Shown here piece by piece: positions 31,996 through 40,482 of a stretch of DNA of 64,000 nt. Under the pieces are notes generated by a model. It had not been told where the DNA came from. It worked only from the letters and a program-made list of their open reading frames with translations, and made no database searches. This DNA is from Nocardioides alkalitolerans (GTDB lineage Bacteria > Actinomycetota > Actinomycetes > Propionibacteriales > Nocardioidaceae), in contig CP116227.1 of NCBI GenBank assembly GCA_038184435.1, forward strand, positions 2,013,501-2,077,500, read 5' to 3'. Each line of letters opens with the position of its first letter. Positions within the stretch are counted from its first letter, which is position 1. Both the position numbers and the translations under genes were made by a program.

Positions 31996-34526
31996 GCACC
32001 GGCAGCACCGGGAGCACCACGCTCCCCCGCCTCGTCGTCGCCGCGCCCGCCTCGGGCCACGGCAAGACGACCGTCACCGCCGGCCTCATGGCGGCCCTGT
32101 CCCGCCGCGGGCTCGAGGTGTCGGGCCACAAGGTCGGGCCGGACTACATCGACCCCGGCTACCACGCGCTCGCCACGGGCCGCGTCGGCCGCAACCTCGA
32201 CCCCCACCTCGTGGGCGAGCACCGCATCGTGCCGCTCCTCCTCCACGGCGCGCGCACCCCGCGGCCCGCGGACGTCGCCGTCATCGAGGGCGTGATGGGG
32301 CTCTTCGACGGCCAGATCGGCGGCGACGGCTTCTCCTCGACCGCGCACGTCGCCGGGCTCGTGCAGGCGCCCGTCGTGCTCGTCACCGACATCTCGTCGG
32401 CCTCGCGGACCGTGGGTGCGGTGCTGGCCGGGCTCGCGTCGTACGACCCCGGCGTCCGCGTCGCGGGCGTCGTGCTCAACAAGGCGGGCTCGCCGCGGCA
32501 CGCGGAGGAGGTACGGCGCGCGGTCACCGGCGTCGGCATCCCGGTGCTCGGCGTGCTGGGCCGCGACGACGCCATCGTCGCACCGAGCCGCCACCTGGGC
32601 CTCGTGCCCGCCGCCGAGCGGGGCGACGCGGCCACGGCCCTCGACCGGCTCGCCGCGCAGGTGGCCGAGCGGATCGACCTCGACGCGGTGCTGGAGATCG
32701 CGCGGAGCGCCCCCGACCTCGACGCGGAGCCCTGGGACCCGCGCGCGGAGGTCACGGCCCCGAGCGGCCCGCCGACCACCGAGCGCCCCCGCATCGCCGT
32801 CGCCGGCGGCCGGGCGTTCACGTTCACCTACGCGGAGACGACCGAGCTGCTCGAGGCCGCCGGGTGCGAGGTCGTCGTCGTCGACCCCACGAGCGACAGG
32901 GCGCTGCCGGAGGGCGTGCAGGGCATCTACCTCGGCGGCGGCTTCCCCGAGATGCACGCCGCCGCGATCAGCCGCAACGCCGCCCTGCGCGACGACCTGC
33001 GGTCCGCCGTCGCCGCCGGCGTGCCGACGGTCGCGGAGTGCGCGGGGCTGCTCTACCTGGCCGACCGCCTCGACCACGCGCCCATGGTCGGCGCGCTGCC
33101 CGCGACCGCGGCCATGACGGGCCGGCTGTCGCTGGCCTACCGCAGCGCGACGTCCGCGACGCCGACCCTGCTCGGTCGTCCCGGCGAGACCGTGACGGGC
33201 CACGAGTTCCACCGCACCCGCGTCGATCCGCCGGCCGGCACGGGCGACACGCACGACCCGGCCTGGACCCTCGAGCCCACGGCGGCCCACCCCCGCACGG
33301 ACGACGGCTACGCGACGGCGACGCTGCACGCGTCGTACCTGCACGTCCACTGGGCCGGCCACCCCCACCTGGCCCAGCGGTTCGTCGACGCGGTGCGGGC
33401 GGCGCAGCCCCACCGGGGCGACCGTGCGGGCGCGGCGCCCCGCGGACCCGCGCCCGTCGTGACGGCACCCACCGACGCGCCGCGCGACCCGCTCCGCCAC
33501 CACGGCGACGTGGAGACCTCGGCCCCGGACGGGACGCCGCTCGTCGACTTCGCGGTCAACACCTACGACGCGCCCCCGCCACCGTGGCTGCTCGACGCGC
33601 TGCGGGCGTCGCTGGAGGACGTGGGGGCCTACCCCGACGTACGCCGCGTGCGCGCCGTCGAGGCCGCCATCGCCCGGCGGCACGGTCGCGACCCCGCCGA
33701 GGTGCTCGCCGTCGCCGGGGTCGCGGAGGCGTTCACGCTCGTGGCGCGCGCCCGCGCCTGGCAGCACCCGCTCGTCGTGCACCCGCAGTTCACGGAGCCC
33801 GACGTCGCGCTCGCCGCGGCCGGCACCTCGGCGCGCCACCTCGTGACGCGGGCGGAGGACGGGTTCGCGCTCGATCCGAGCCGGGTGTCCGAGCAGGCCG
33901 ACCTCGTCGTCGTCGGCAACCCGACCAATCCCACCGGTCGGCTGCACCCCGCGGCGACGCTGCGCTCCCTGACCCGGCCGCAGCGGCTCGTCGTGGTCGA
34001 CGAGGCGTTCATGGACGCCGTACCGGACCAGCGGCACGCCCTCGCCGACGCCCCCGTGCCCGGCCTGCTCGTGCTGCGGAGCCTCACGAAGCTGTGGGGC
34101 ATCCCGGGGGTGCGGGCGGGCTACGTGCTCGGAGAGCCCGCCGTGCTGGACGCCCTCCGCGCCGTGCAGACCCCCTGGTCGGTGTCGTCGGCCGCCCTCG
34201 CCGTGCTGCGCGCCACGACGGAGCCGGAGGCGCTGGCGGAGGCCGCGGCCCGGGTACGCCGCCTGGCCACCTGGCGCGGCGTCCTCACCTCCGGCCTCGA
34301 CGACCTCGGCATCCCCCACCTGCCGGGCGCGGCGCCGTTCGTGCTGGCCCGGCCGGGCGCCGGGGTGCGCGAGGCGCTCCGCGTCGACGGGTTCGCGCTG
34401 CGTCGCGCCGACACCTTCCCGGGTCTCGACGCGAGCTGGGTGCGGATCGCCGTGCGGCCCCCCGAGCGGACCCGGCCGATGCTCACGGCGCTGGGGGCGC
34501 TGACGAGCGGCGTACCGATGCTCTAG
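31992..34526 (+). CDS. cobB-cobC: Fused cobyrinic/hydrogenobyrinic acid a,c-diamide synthase CobB - CobC aminotransferase-fold enzyme
   Basis: 844 residues in one frame. Residues 10-470 are CobB: ATP site SGHGKTTVTAGL, KVGPDYIDPGYH, and a C-terminal glutaminase with Cys350 (VAECAGLLYL). Residues about 495-844 are a PLP enzyme of the CobC/CobD-decarboxylase type with Lys700 (SLTKLWGIPGVRAGY) and VVGNPTNPTGRLHP, expected to supply the aminopropanol side chain. An Ala/Pro/Arg-rich linker joins them. GTG 31992 overlaps the cobO stop. The terminal TAG forms part of the next -10 box (TAGGGT). Confidence 0.92.
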   Translation: MSTGSTGSTTLPRLVVAAPASGHGKTTVTAGLMAALSRRGLEVSGHKVGPDYIDPGYHALATGRVGRNLDPHLVGEHRIVPLLLHGARTPRPADVAVIEGVMGLFDGQIGGDGFSSTAHVAGLVQAPVVLVTDISSASRTVGAVLAGLASYDPGVRVAGVVLNKAGSPRHAEEVRRAVTGVGIPVLGVLGRDDAIVAPSRHLGLVPAAERGDAATALDRLAAQVAERIDLDAVLEIARSAPDLDAEPWDPRAEVTAPSGPPTTERPRIAVAGGRAFTFTYAETTELLEAAGCEVVVVDPTSDRALPEGVQGIYLGGGFPEMHAAAISRNAALRDDLRSAVAAGVPTVAECAGLLYLADRLDHAPMVGALPATAAMTGRLSLAYRSATSATPTLLGRPGETVTGHEFHRTRVDPPAGTGDTHDPAWTLEPTAAHPRTDDGYATATLHASYLHVHWAGHPHLAQRFVDAVRAAQPHRGDRAGAAPRGPAPVVTAPTDAPRDPLRHHGDVETSAPDGTPLVDFAVNTYDAPPPPWLLDALRASLEDVGAYPDVRRVRAVEAAIARRHGRDPAEVLAVAGVAEAFTLVARARAWQHPLVVHPQFTEPDVALAAAGTSARHLVTRAEDGFALDPSRVSEQADLVVVGNPTNPTGRLHPAATLRSLTRPQRLVVVDEAFMDAVPDQRHALADAPVPGLLVLRSLTKLWGIPGVRAGYVLGEPAVLDALRAVQTPWSVSSAALAVLRATTEPEALAEAAARVRRLATWRGVLTSGLDDLGIPHLPGAAPFVLARPGAGVREALRVDGFALRRADTFPGLDASWVRIAVRPPERTRPMLTALGALTSGVPML

Positions 34527-34535
34527 GGTGCGCGT

Positions 34536-34650
34536 GCGGGCCCGATGAAGCCGGTGTGATTCCGGCGCAGTCGCGCTACTGTGACGCCCCTCCTCGCAGC
34601 ACCAGGACGATCCCTGGCGGCGGAGGTGGGACGGAGCCAGACCTGACGGC
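34536..34650 (+). ncRNA. Cobalamin riboswitch upstream of cbtBA-cobD
   Basis: GATGAAGCCGGTGTGATTCC (34544-34563), then GGCGCAGTCGCGCTACTGTG and GAGCCAGACCTGACG near 34634. It is the ACTGTGA/GAGCCAGA type shared with the cobN riboswitch. TAGGGT at 34524-34529, overlapping the previous stop codon, is the likely -10. A short AGGGA/TCCCT hairpin (34671-34688) abuts the GAGGAGG ribosome binding site. Confidence 0.9.
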
Positions 34651-34702
34651 CCGCTTCCATCCCCACGACCAGGGACGCACGTATCCCTGAGGAGGAACGA
34701 CC

Positions 34703-34921
34703 ATGTCGATCTCTGCTCCCCTGCCCGCCTCCACCGACGTCGAGGCGCCCTCGATCCCGCTCCGCGCGCTCGCGCCCTGGGCCCTGTTCTTCGGCCTCCT
34801 GGCCCTGCTGGCCCTCTTCTTCGTCTCCGCCGACCAGGGCGCGGTGTCGATCCCGGCCGGCACGGCGATCCACGAGTGGGTCCACGACGGCCGGCACCTG
34901 CTCGGCTTCCCCTGCCACTGA
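34703..34921 (+). CDS. cbtB: Cobalt transporter subunit CbtB
   Basis: 72 residues with one membrane segment (LAPWALFFGLLALLALFFVS) and the C-terminal His motif IHEWVHDGRHLLGFPCH typical of CbtB. This small subunit partners CbtA in cobalt uptake and is classically found behind B12 riboswitches. ATG 34703 has a strong GAGGAGG. cbtA starts 13 bases after its stop. Confidence 0.92.
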   Translation: MSISAPLPASTDVEAPSIPLRALAPWALFFGLLALLALFFVSADQGAVSIPAGTAIHEWVHDGRHLLGFPCH

Positions 34922-34934
34922 GGGCGGGTCGACG

Positions 34935-35837
34935 ATGACGACGATCCAGGGGACCCGTGCGCCCTCGTCCGGGCGCACCCTGCTGACCCCGCGTGCCCTG
35001 CTGGTGCGCGGACTGCTCGCCGGCCTCGTGGCCGGCCTGCTCGCCTTCGCCGTGGGCTTCGCCGTCGGCGAGCCGGCCATCGACGACGCGATCGCGCTGG
35101 AGGAGTCCGCCTCCGCCGGCGCTCCGGTCGACGAGCCCGCCGCGGACCACGACCACGCCGAGGGCACGGCGGCGCACTCCCACTCCGACGCCGGCGCCGA
35201 CGGAGCCGCGGACGAGGGCCACGCGCACGGTGAGTCCGGCCCGAGCCGCACCACGCAGAAGACCGCCGGGCTGCTGACCGCCACGGTGGTCGTCGGCACT
35301 GCGCTGGGCGGCCTCGTCGCCCTCGTCGCGGCGGGCGTCATGGGTCGCCTCGGTCGGCCCGGGCGACGCATCCGTCCCGTCGAGGCGGTCGCGCTGGCCA
35401 GCGTCCTCGGCTTCGTGGCGGTGGCGCTCGTGCCGTGGATGAAGTACCCGGCCGCTCCCCCCGCCGTCGGCTCCGGCGACACGATCGGCGAGCGCACCGG
35501 GCTCTACTTCGCGTTCCTGCTGGTGTCGGTGCTCGCGGCGATCGGCGCGACGTACCTGGGCCAGCGGCTGTGGGGCAGCGTCTCGCCGTTCGCGGGCGTG
35601 GTCGGCGGTGGGCTGGCGTACGTCGCGGTGGTCGGCGTCGCGGCCGCCGTCATGGCGCCGGTCAACGAGCTCGGGGACTTCCCGGCCGACGTGCTGTGGG
35701 AGTTCCGGCTCTCGTCGCTGCTGACGCTGGCGGCGCTGTGGGCCGGCATCGCCGTGGTGCTCGGTGCGCTCGTGGGTCGTCTCGTGGCGGCCGACGACGC
35801 CGACCGGGCCCGTCGGGACCTCGCGGCCTCGCTCTGA
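34935..35837 (+). CDS. cbtA: Cobalt transporter subunit CbtA
   Basis: 300 residues with about five or six membrane segments. A His/Asp-rich loop at about residues 70-101 (DHDHAEGTAAHSHSDAG, then EGHAHGE) lies after the first segment and looks metal-binding. The segments after it (VVVGTALGGLVALVAAGVM; FLLVSVLAAIGATYLG) match CbtA. It is the cobalt supply for the CobN chelatase. The stop overlaps the cobD start as TGATG. Confidence 0.88.
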   Translation: MTTIQGTRAPSSGRTLLTPRALLVRGLLAGLVAGLLAFAVGFAVGEPAIDDAIALEESASAGAPVDEPAADHDHAEGTAAHSHSDAGADGAADEGHAHGESGPSRTTQKTAGLLTATVVVGTALGGLVALVAAGVMGRLGRPGRRIRPVEAVALASVLGFVAVALVPWMKYPAAPPAVGSGDTIGERTGLYFAFLLVSVLAAIGATYLGQRLWGSVSPFAGVVGGGLAYVAVVGVAAAVMAPVNELGDFPADVLWEFRLSSLLTLAALWAGIAVVLGALVGRLVAADDADRARRDLAASL

Positions 35838-36814
35838 TGCCCCGACCGTCCCGCGGTGCGGCACGGGCCGCGGGGCTCGCGCTGGGGGTCGCGCTCGACC
35901 GGCTCCTCGGTGACCCCCGTCGCGGTCACCCCGTCGCCGGCTTCGGCCGGGTGGCGGGGGCCCTCGAGCAGCGGATGCACGCCGACTCCCGGGCCCGAGG
36001 CGCGGCGTACTCCCTGCTCCTCGTCGGCTCCACGACCGTGCTCGGGGCGGCCGTGGAGTCGCGGGCCCGCCGTGGCGTGCCCGCGCTGGAGACCGTCGCC
36101 GTCGCGGTGGCGACGTGGGCGGTGCTCGGCGCGCGGTCGCTGGACCGGGAGGCGGCGGCGGTGCAGGAGCTGCTGGTGGCCGGTGACCTGGCGGGGGCGC
36201 GGCAGCGGCTGACGCACCTCGTGGGGCGACGGACCGCCGAGCTGTCCCCCGAGGAGGTCGCCCGCGCCGTCGCGGAATCGGTCGCGGAGAACACCTCCGA
36301 CGCGGTCGTCGCGCCGCTCGTCTGGGGCGCGGTGGCCGGGGTGCCGGGGCTCGTCGGCTACCGCGCCGCGAACACGCTCGACGCCATGGTCGGGCACCGC
36401 AACGCCCGGTTCGAGCGCTTCGGCTGGGCGTCGGCGCGGCTCGACGACGTGCTCAACGTTCCGGGCGCGCGGTTGGCGTCGCTGCTGGCGGCGGCGTGCG
36501 CCCCGCTCGTGGGCGGGCGGCCCGGGGACGCCCTCCGGGCCTGGCGCCGCGACGCTGGCGCGCACCCCTCCCCCAACGCCGGTCCGGTCGAGGCGTCGTT
36601 CGCCGGCGCGCTGGGGGTCAGGCTCGGCGGGCGGACGGTGTACGGCGCTGCCGGTGCGCCCGCGCGCGTCGAGGACCGCCCGGTGCTCGGCGACGGCCGC
36701 CCGGTCGAGGTCCGCGACATCGCCCGCGCCCGCCACCTCGCCCGCCTCGTCGACCTCGGCGCTGCGGGGGTGGCGGTGGTGGCGGCGTCGAGTTGTCACG
36801 TACGCCGCGTCTGA
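35837..36814 (+). CDS. cobD: Adenosylcobinamide-phosphate synthase CobD (CbiB type)
   Basis: 325 residues, integral membrane. ALDRLLGDPRRGHPVAGFGR, SVAENTSDAVVAPLVW, YRAANTLDAMVGH and HPSPNAGPVEASFAGALGV are family signatures. It attaches the aminopropanol side chain to cobyric acid. It is coupled to cbtA. The last residues (SSCHVRRV) are encoded by a palindromic repeat half-copy, so the original C-terminus has apparently been replaced or extended. Confidence 0.93.
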   Translation: MPRPSRGAARAAGLALGVALDRLLGDPRRGHPVAGFGRVAGALEQRMHADSRARGAAYSLLLVGSTTVLGAAVESRARRGVPALETVAVAVATWAVLGARSLDREAAAVQELLVAGDLAGARQRLTHLVGRRTAELSPEEVARAVAESVAENTSDAVVAPLVWGAVAGVPGLVGYRAANTLDAMVGHRNARFERFGWASARLDDVLNVPGARLASLLAAACAPLVGGRPGDALRAWRRDAGAHPSPNAGPVEASFAGALGVRLGGRTVYGAAGAPARVEDRPVLGDGRPVEVRDIARARHLARLVDLGAAGVAVVAASSCHVRRV

Positions 36815-36881
36815 ACACGCCGAGTTGTCACGTACGCAGCGTTCGGTCCCGCTGCGACGCTGCGTACGTGACAACTCGGCG
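36786..36881. repeat. Intergenic palindromic repeat (half-copy plus 25-bp hairpin), element 1
   Basis: A perfect 25-base inverted repeat, arms 36818-36842 (starting CGCCGAGTTGTCACGTACGC) and 36857-36881, with a 14-base loop. A direct half-copy at 36786-36810 differs from the left arm at 2 of 25 positions, 32 bases upstream. It lies between the convergent cobD and cobK and overlaps the cobD 3' end. It may act as a bidirectional terminator. Confidence 0.85.
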
Positions 36882-36899
36882 CGCCGAACCCGACGCGCC

Positions 36900-37640
36900 T
36901 CAACCGGAGGGACGCGCAAGCCAGGCGAGGGCGGAGGGGACGTCGGGGGCGAGGGGGCCGGGGTGGTGGGCGCTCGGGCGGCGCACCACGACCACCGGCA
37001 GGTCCAGCTCCCGGGCCGCGTCGAGCTTCGCCCGGGTCAGCGGGCCGCCGGAGTCCTTCGTCACCAGCACGTTCGCGCCGTGCTCCGCCAGCAGCGCCCG
37101 CTCGCCCTCGAGCGTGTACGGCCCCCGGTCGAGCAGCACGCGCCACGTGGCCGGCACCGCGATCTCCGGCGGGTCCACCACCCGCGCCAGCACCGCCGCC
37201 GCGCGCAACGGCTCCACGCACTCGTCCAGCCCCTGCCGGCCGATCGTCAGGAACGGCCGCTCGCCGATCCCCGCCGCGGCCCGCGCCGCGCCCGCCACGT
37301 CGTCCACCCAGGTCCACCCGTCCGCCCCCGGCAGCGCCGCCCACCCGGGCCGCTCCAGCCGCAGGAGCGGTACGCCGCGGGCGGCGCAGGCCGCGACCGC
37401 GTTCGCCGAGATGACCCGGGCGAAGGGGTGCGTCGCGTCGACGACCGCCGCGACCTGGTGCTCCTCGAGCCACCGGCCGAGGCCCTCGACGCCCCCGAAC
37501 CCCCCGACCCGGACCTCGCCCACGGGCAGCCGCGGACGGGCGACCCGACCGGCGAGCGACGACACCACGGTGCGGCCGTCCGCGACCAGCCGGGCGGCGA
37601 GGTCCCGGGCCTCGGCGGTGCCGCCGAGCACGAGGATCAC
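36900..37640 (-). CDS. cobK: Precorrin-6A reductase CobK
   Basis: 246 residues. The N-terminal VILVLGGTAEARDLAARL and DATHPFARVISANA are the CobK/CbiJ signatures, and the C-terminal NVLVTKDSGGPLTRAKLDAA the second lobe. It reduces precorrin-6A with NADPH, between CobF and CobL. GTG 37640 overlaps the cobQ stop, so it depends on cobQ translation. Its 3' end faces the palindromic repeat. Confidence 0.93.
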   Translation of the reverse strand: MILVLGGTAEARDLAARLVADGRTVVSSLAGRVARPRLPVGEVRVGGFGGVEGLGRWLEEHQVAAVVDATHPFARVISANAVAACAARGVPLLRLERPGWAALPGADGWTWVDDVAGAARAAAGIGERPFLTIGRQGLDECVEPLRAAAVLARVVDPPEIAVPATWRVLLDRGPYTLEGERALLAEHGANVLVTKDSGGPLTRAKLDAARELDLPVVVVRRPSAHHPGPLAPDVPSALAWLARPSG

Positions 37641-39142
37641 CGCTCGCTCCCCGGGGGCAGCAGCCGCAGGTCGGCGGGCGGACCGGACGCGACCAGGTCC
37701 AGCAGCGCGTCGACGTCGAGGTGCTCCTCGACGAGGTCGCCGAGCAGGTCGAAGCGACGCTCGCGCGCGGCCGCGAACGACACGTCCGACGGAGTCCACG
37801 CGACACCGACCGCGGCGCCCACCTCCCGCAGCAGCGCCCGCCGCAGGCCGTCGGACTCCAACGACCCGTGCCACATCGTGCCAAGGACCGCCCCGGACCG
37901 AGCGCCGCCGAGGAACTCCTCATCACCGCCCCGGGTGATGCGTCCGTGGTGGATCTCGTAGCCCGACGCGGGCTCGCCCAGCGCCGTACCGGTCGGGAGC
38001 CGCAGTGTCTTCTCGGCGTGGAAGGTGGTGGTGACGTCGAGCAGGCCCAGGCCCGCGACGTCCGCCCCGGGTGCGCCCTCGACGCCCTCGGGGTCGTGCA
38101 CCCGCGTGCCGAGCATCTGGAATCCGCCGCAGATGCCGAGCACCGGCCGGCCCTCCGCGGCGTGCGTGGCGATCGCCCGGTCGAGCCCACGCTCGCGGAG
38201 CCAGGCGAGGTCCTCGATGGTCGCGCGCGTGCCGGGCAGCACGACCAGGTCCGCGTCGGCCAGCGCCGCCGCCGACGACGCGAAGACGACGTCGACGCCG
38301 GGCTCCAGCCCGAGCGCGTCGACGTCGGTGAAGTTGCTGATCCGCGGCAGCCGCACCACCGCGACCCGCAGGGCGGCGCGACCGTCGCCCGCGCGCCGGC
38401 CGGCCAGGTCGAGCGCGTCCTCCGAGTCGAGCCAGACGTCGGGCCGCCAGGGCAGCACGCCGTACGTCGGTCGCCCGCTCAGGCGCTCCAGCTCGGTCAG
38501 TCCCGGCGCGAGGAGGACGGGGTCGCCCCGGAACTTGTTGACGACGAACCCCGCCACCAGCGCTTGGTCGGCCGCCTCCAGCAGGGCGACCGTGCCGTGG
38601 AACGCCGCGAAGACACCCCCGCGGTCGATGTCGCCCACCACCACGACGGGCATGCCCGCGTGGCGGGCCAGGCCCATGTTGACGTAGTCCCCCGCCCGCA
38701 GGTTGATCTCGGCGGGGCTGCCCGCCCCCTCCGCGACCACGACGTCGTAGCGGGACGCGAGGTCGTCGTACGCCGCGTGCGCCGCCTCCGCCAGGTGCCG
38801 CCGACCGGTCTCCCAGTCGGCCGAGGAGACCGTGCCGCCGGGGCGCCCCATGACGACGACGTGGCTGCGCCGCTCACCGCCCGGCTTGAGGAGCACCGGG
38901 TTCATCGCGGCCTCGGGCTCGGCCCGCGCCGCGAGCGCCTGCGTCCACTGCGCGCGCCCGATCTCGGCGGTCTCCGCGCCGCCCGGCACGCGGGCGCACA
39001 CCATCGAGTTGTTCGACATGTTCTGCGCCTTGAAGGGCGCGACCCGCAGGCCGCGGCGCGCGAACGCACGGCACAGCCCGGTGGTGACGACCGACTTCCC
39101 GGCGTCCGACGTCGTCCCGGCGACCAGCAGCGACCCTCGCAC
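37637..39142 (-). CDS. cobQ: Cobyric acid synthase CobQ
   Basis: 501 residues. An N-terminal ATP-binding domain (VAGTTSDAGKSVVTTGLCRA; KAQNMSNNSMV; GDIDRGGVFA) and a C-terminal triad-family glutaminase domain (GICGGFQMLG; GYEIHHGR). It amidates four carboxyl groups of adenosylcobyrinic diamide. The GTG start has TAGCCT 6 bases upstream, so the mRNA appears leaderless and outside riboswitch control. Confidence 0.95.
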   Translation of the reverse strand: MRGSLLVAGTTSDAGKSVVTTGLCRAFARRGLRVAPFKAQNMSNNSMVCARVPGGAETAEIGRAQWTQALAARAEPEAAMNPVLLKPGGERRSHVVVMGRPGGTVSSADWETGRRHLAEAAHAAYDDLASRYDVVVAEGAGSPAEINLRAGDYVNMGLARHAGMPVVVVGDIDRGGVFAAFHGTVALLEAADQALVAGFVVNKFRGDPVLLAPGLTELERLSGRPTYGVLPWRPDVWLDSEDALDLAGRRAGDGRAALRVAVVRLPRISNFTDVDALGLEPGVDVVFASSAAALADADLVVLPGTRATIEDLAWLRERGLDRAIATHAAEGRPVLGICGGFQMLGTRVHDPEGVEGAPGADVAGLGLLDVTTTFHAEKTLRLPTGTALGEPASGYEIHHGRITRGGDEEFLGGARSGAVLGTMWHGSLESDGLRRALLREVGAAVGVAWTPSDVSFAAARERRFDLLGDLVEEHLDVDALLDLVASGPPADLRLLPPGSER

Positions 39143-39148
39143 CGGGCG

Positions 39149-39154
39149 AGGCTA
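39149..39154 (-). promoter_or_regulatory. -10 box of leaderless cobQ-cobK operon
   Basis: Minus-strand TAGCCT, 6 bases before GTG 39142. The gap to the upstream gene is only 29 bases, so there is no riboswitch. Confidence 0.45.
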
Positions 39155-39171
39155 TCGGCCCCCGTCGGAGG

Positions 39172-40482
39172 TCAGCCCTCGCGGGTCACCCGCATCTCGC
39201 GGTCGCCGAACCGCACCACGTCGCCGTCGACGAGCGTCGCCGCCCGGCCCGCGGTCAGCTCGCGCGCGACGCCGCCGCGGTTGATGAACGACCCGTTCGT
39301 CGAGCCGCGGTCCATGACGACGAGGGACCCCTCCGGCGACAGGTGGAACTGCGCGTGGGTCTTCGACAGCGACATGTCCGTGGACTGCAGCGGCACCAGG
39401 TGCGCGACCTGCTCCCCCGGCCGTGCGTCCGGCTTGCGGCCGACGAGGCCGAGACCCGCGACCACGAAGCTCTCGCCGCTGTCGAACGTGACCCGCCAGC
39501 GCGTCATCGCCTTCCCCGCCCGCGTCGAGTCGCCGTCGACGGACGGCCGCTGCGGTGCCGGGGGTGCCTGCGGTGCGCGCGGCGGCGCGGTGTCCTCGGG
39601 TACGTCGCGGCGACGCCGCCCCTGCTGCTCAGGCCGCTGCGGGCCCGGTGCCCCGGCGAGGCCCGGCTGCGGCGAGGCCGGCGGACGCTGCTCGAGCGGG
39701 CGCCGCCCGCCGGGCTGCTGCGGCGCGGGCGACTGCTGCGGGGGTCGCTGCTGGACGGGCGGCCGCTGGACGGGGGGCTGCTGCTGGACGGGTGGCTGCT
39801 GCTGGGCCGGCGGCCGCTGGACGGGCTGCTGCGCAGGCGGGCGGACCGTGGCCGAGGCCGCCGGGGCGGGGTCCGCCGCACCGGGGCGCTGGCCCGACTG
39901 GCCGGCCGGTGCGGCGGGGCGGCTGGGCGGCGCCGTGACAGGGGCCGGCCGCAGCCGCATCGCGGTGAGGTTGACGACGTGGCGCGGCCCGTCGTCGGCG
40001 TCGGGCTCCTCCTCGATGGCGCGCGGACGCACGTCGAGCACGACGGAGCTCGCGATCACGTCGTGGAAGCCCCGTCGCTGGCGACCGGGATCGGTGACCA
40101 CGGTCCAGGCCAGCGTGACGAGGCCGAAGCCGAGCGGCACCGTTCCGGCGGCCACGATGAGGGACCGCATGATGGCCGGGCCGATGCCGATCGGCGTGCC
40201 CGTGCCGTGGTGCACGACGCGGAGCCCGAGGAGTGCCTTGCCGGGCGTGAGGCCCCGCAGTCCGGTGAGCACGGCGAAGAGCAGACCGACGAGCAGCACG
40301 CCGAGCACGACGACGATCCAGCCGAGGACGGCCTGGCCGGCGTCGATGAGGAAGAACCACGACGCCACGCCGATGCCGGCCATGAGACCCCAGCCGAGCA
40401 GCCGGTCGACGGCCAGAGCGAGGAACCGGCGGTCGATCTCGGCCGCGGGGGCCGAGGTGCCGTCGGAGGAGGCAGTCGTCAT
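39172..40482 (-). CDS. RDD-FHA membrane signalling protein
   Basis: 436 residues. An N-terminal RDD domain with about four hydrophobic segments (ALAVDRLLGWGLMAGIGVAS; LGWIVVVLGVLLVGLLFAVL; LTPGKALLGLRVV) is followed by a low-complexity Pro/Gln linker (about 185-290, many PPVQQ/PPAQQ units) and a C-terminal FHA domain (GRKPDA; SLSKTHAQF; GSTNGSFI) that reads phosphothreonine. It is coupled (TGATG) to the FHA gene before it. It probably tethers a phosphoprotein complex at the membrane. Confidence 0.8.
   Translation of the reverse strand: MTTASSDGTSAPAAEIDRRFLALAVDRLLGWGLMAGIGVASWFFLIDAGQAVLGWIVVVLGVLLVGLLFAVLTGLRGLTPGKALLGLRVVHHGTGTPIGIGPAIMRSLIVAAGTVPLGFGLVTLAWTVVTDPGRQRRGFHDVIASSVVLDVRPRAIEEEPDADDGPRHVVNLTAMRLRPAPVTAPPSRPAAPAGQSGQRPGAADPAPAASATVRPPAQQPVQRPPAQQQPPVQQQPPVQRPPVQQRPPQQSPAPQQPGGRRPLEQRPPASPQPGLAGAPGPQRPEQQGRRRRDVPEDTAPPRAPQAPPAPQRPSVDGDSTRAGKAMTRWRVTFDSGESFVVAGLGLVGRKPDARPGEQVAHLVPLQSTDMSLSKTHAQFHLSPEGSLVVMDRGSTNGSFINRGGVARELTAGRAATLVDGDVVRFGDREMRVTREG

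Noticed and set aside
31794..35864. Minus-strand open frame of about 1350 codons
   Set aside because: Antisense to cobO, cobB-C, the riboswitch, cbtB and cbtA, all recognised on the plus strand.
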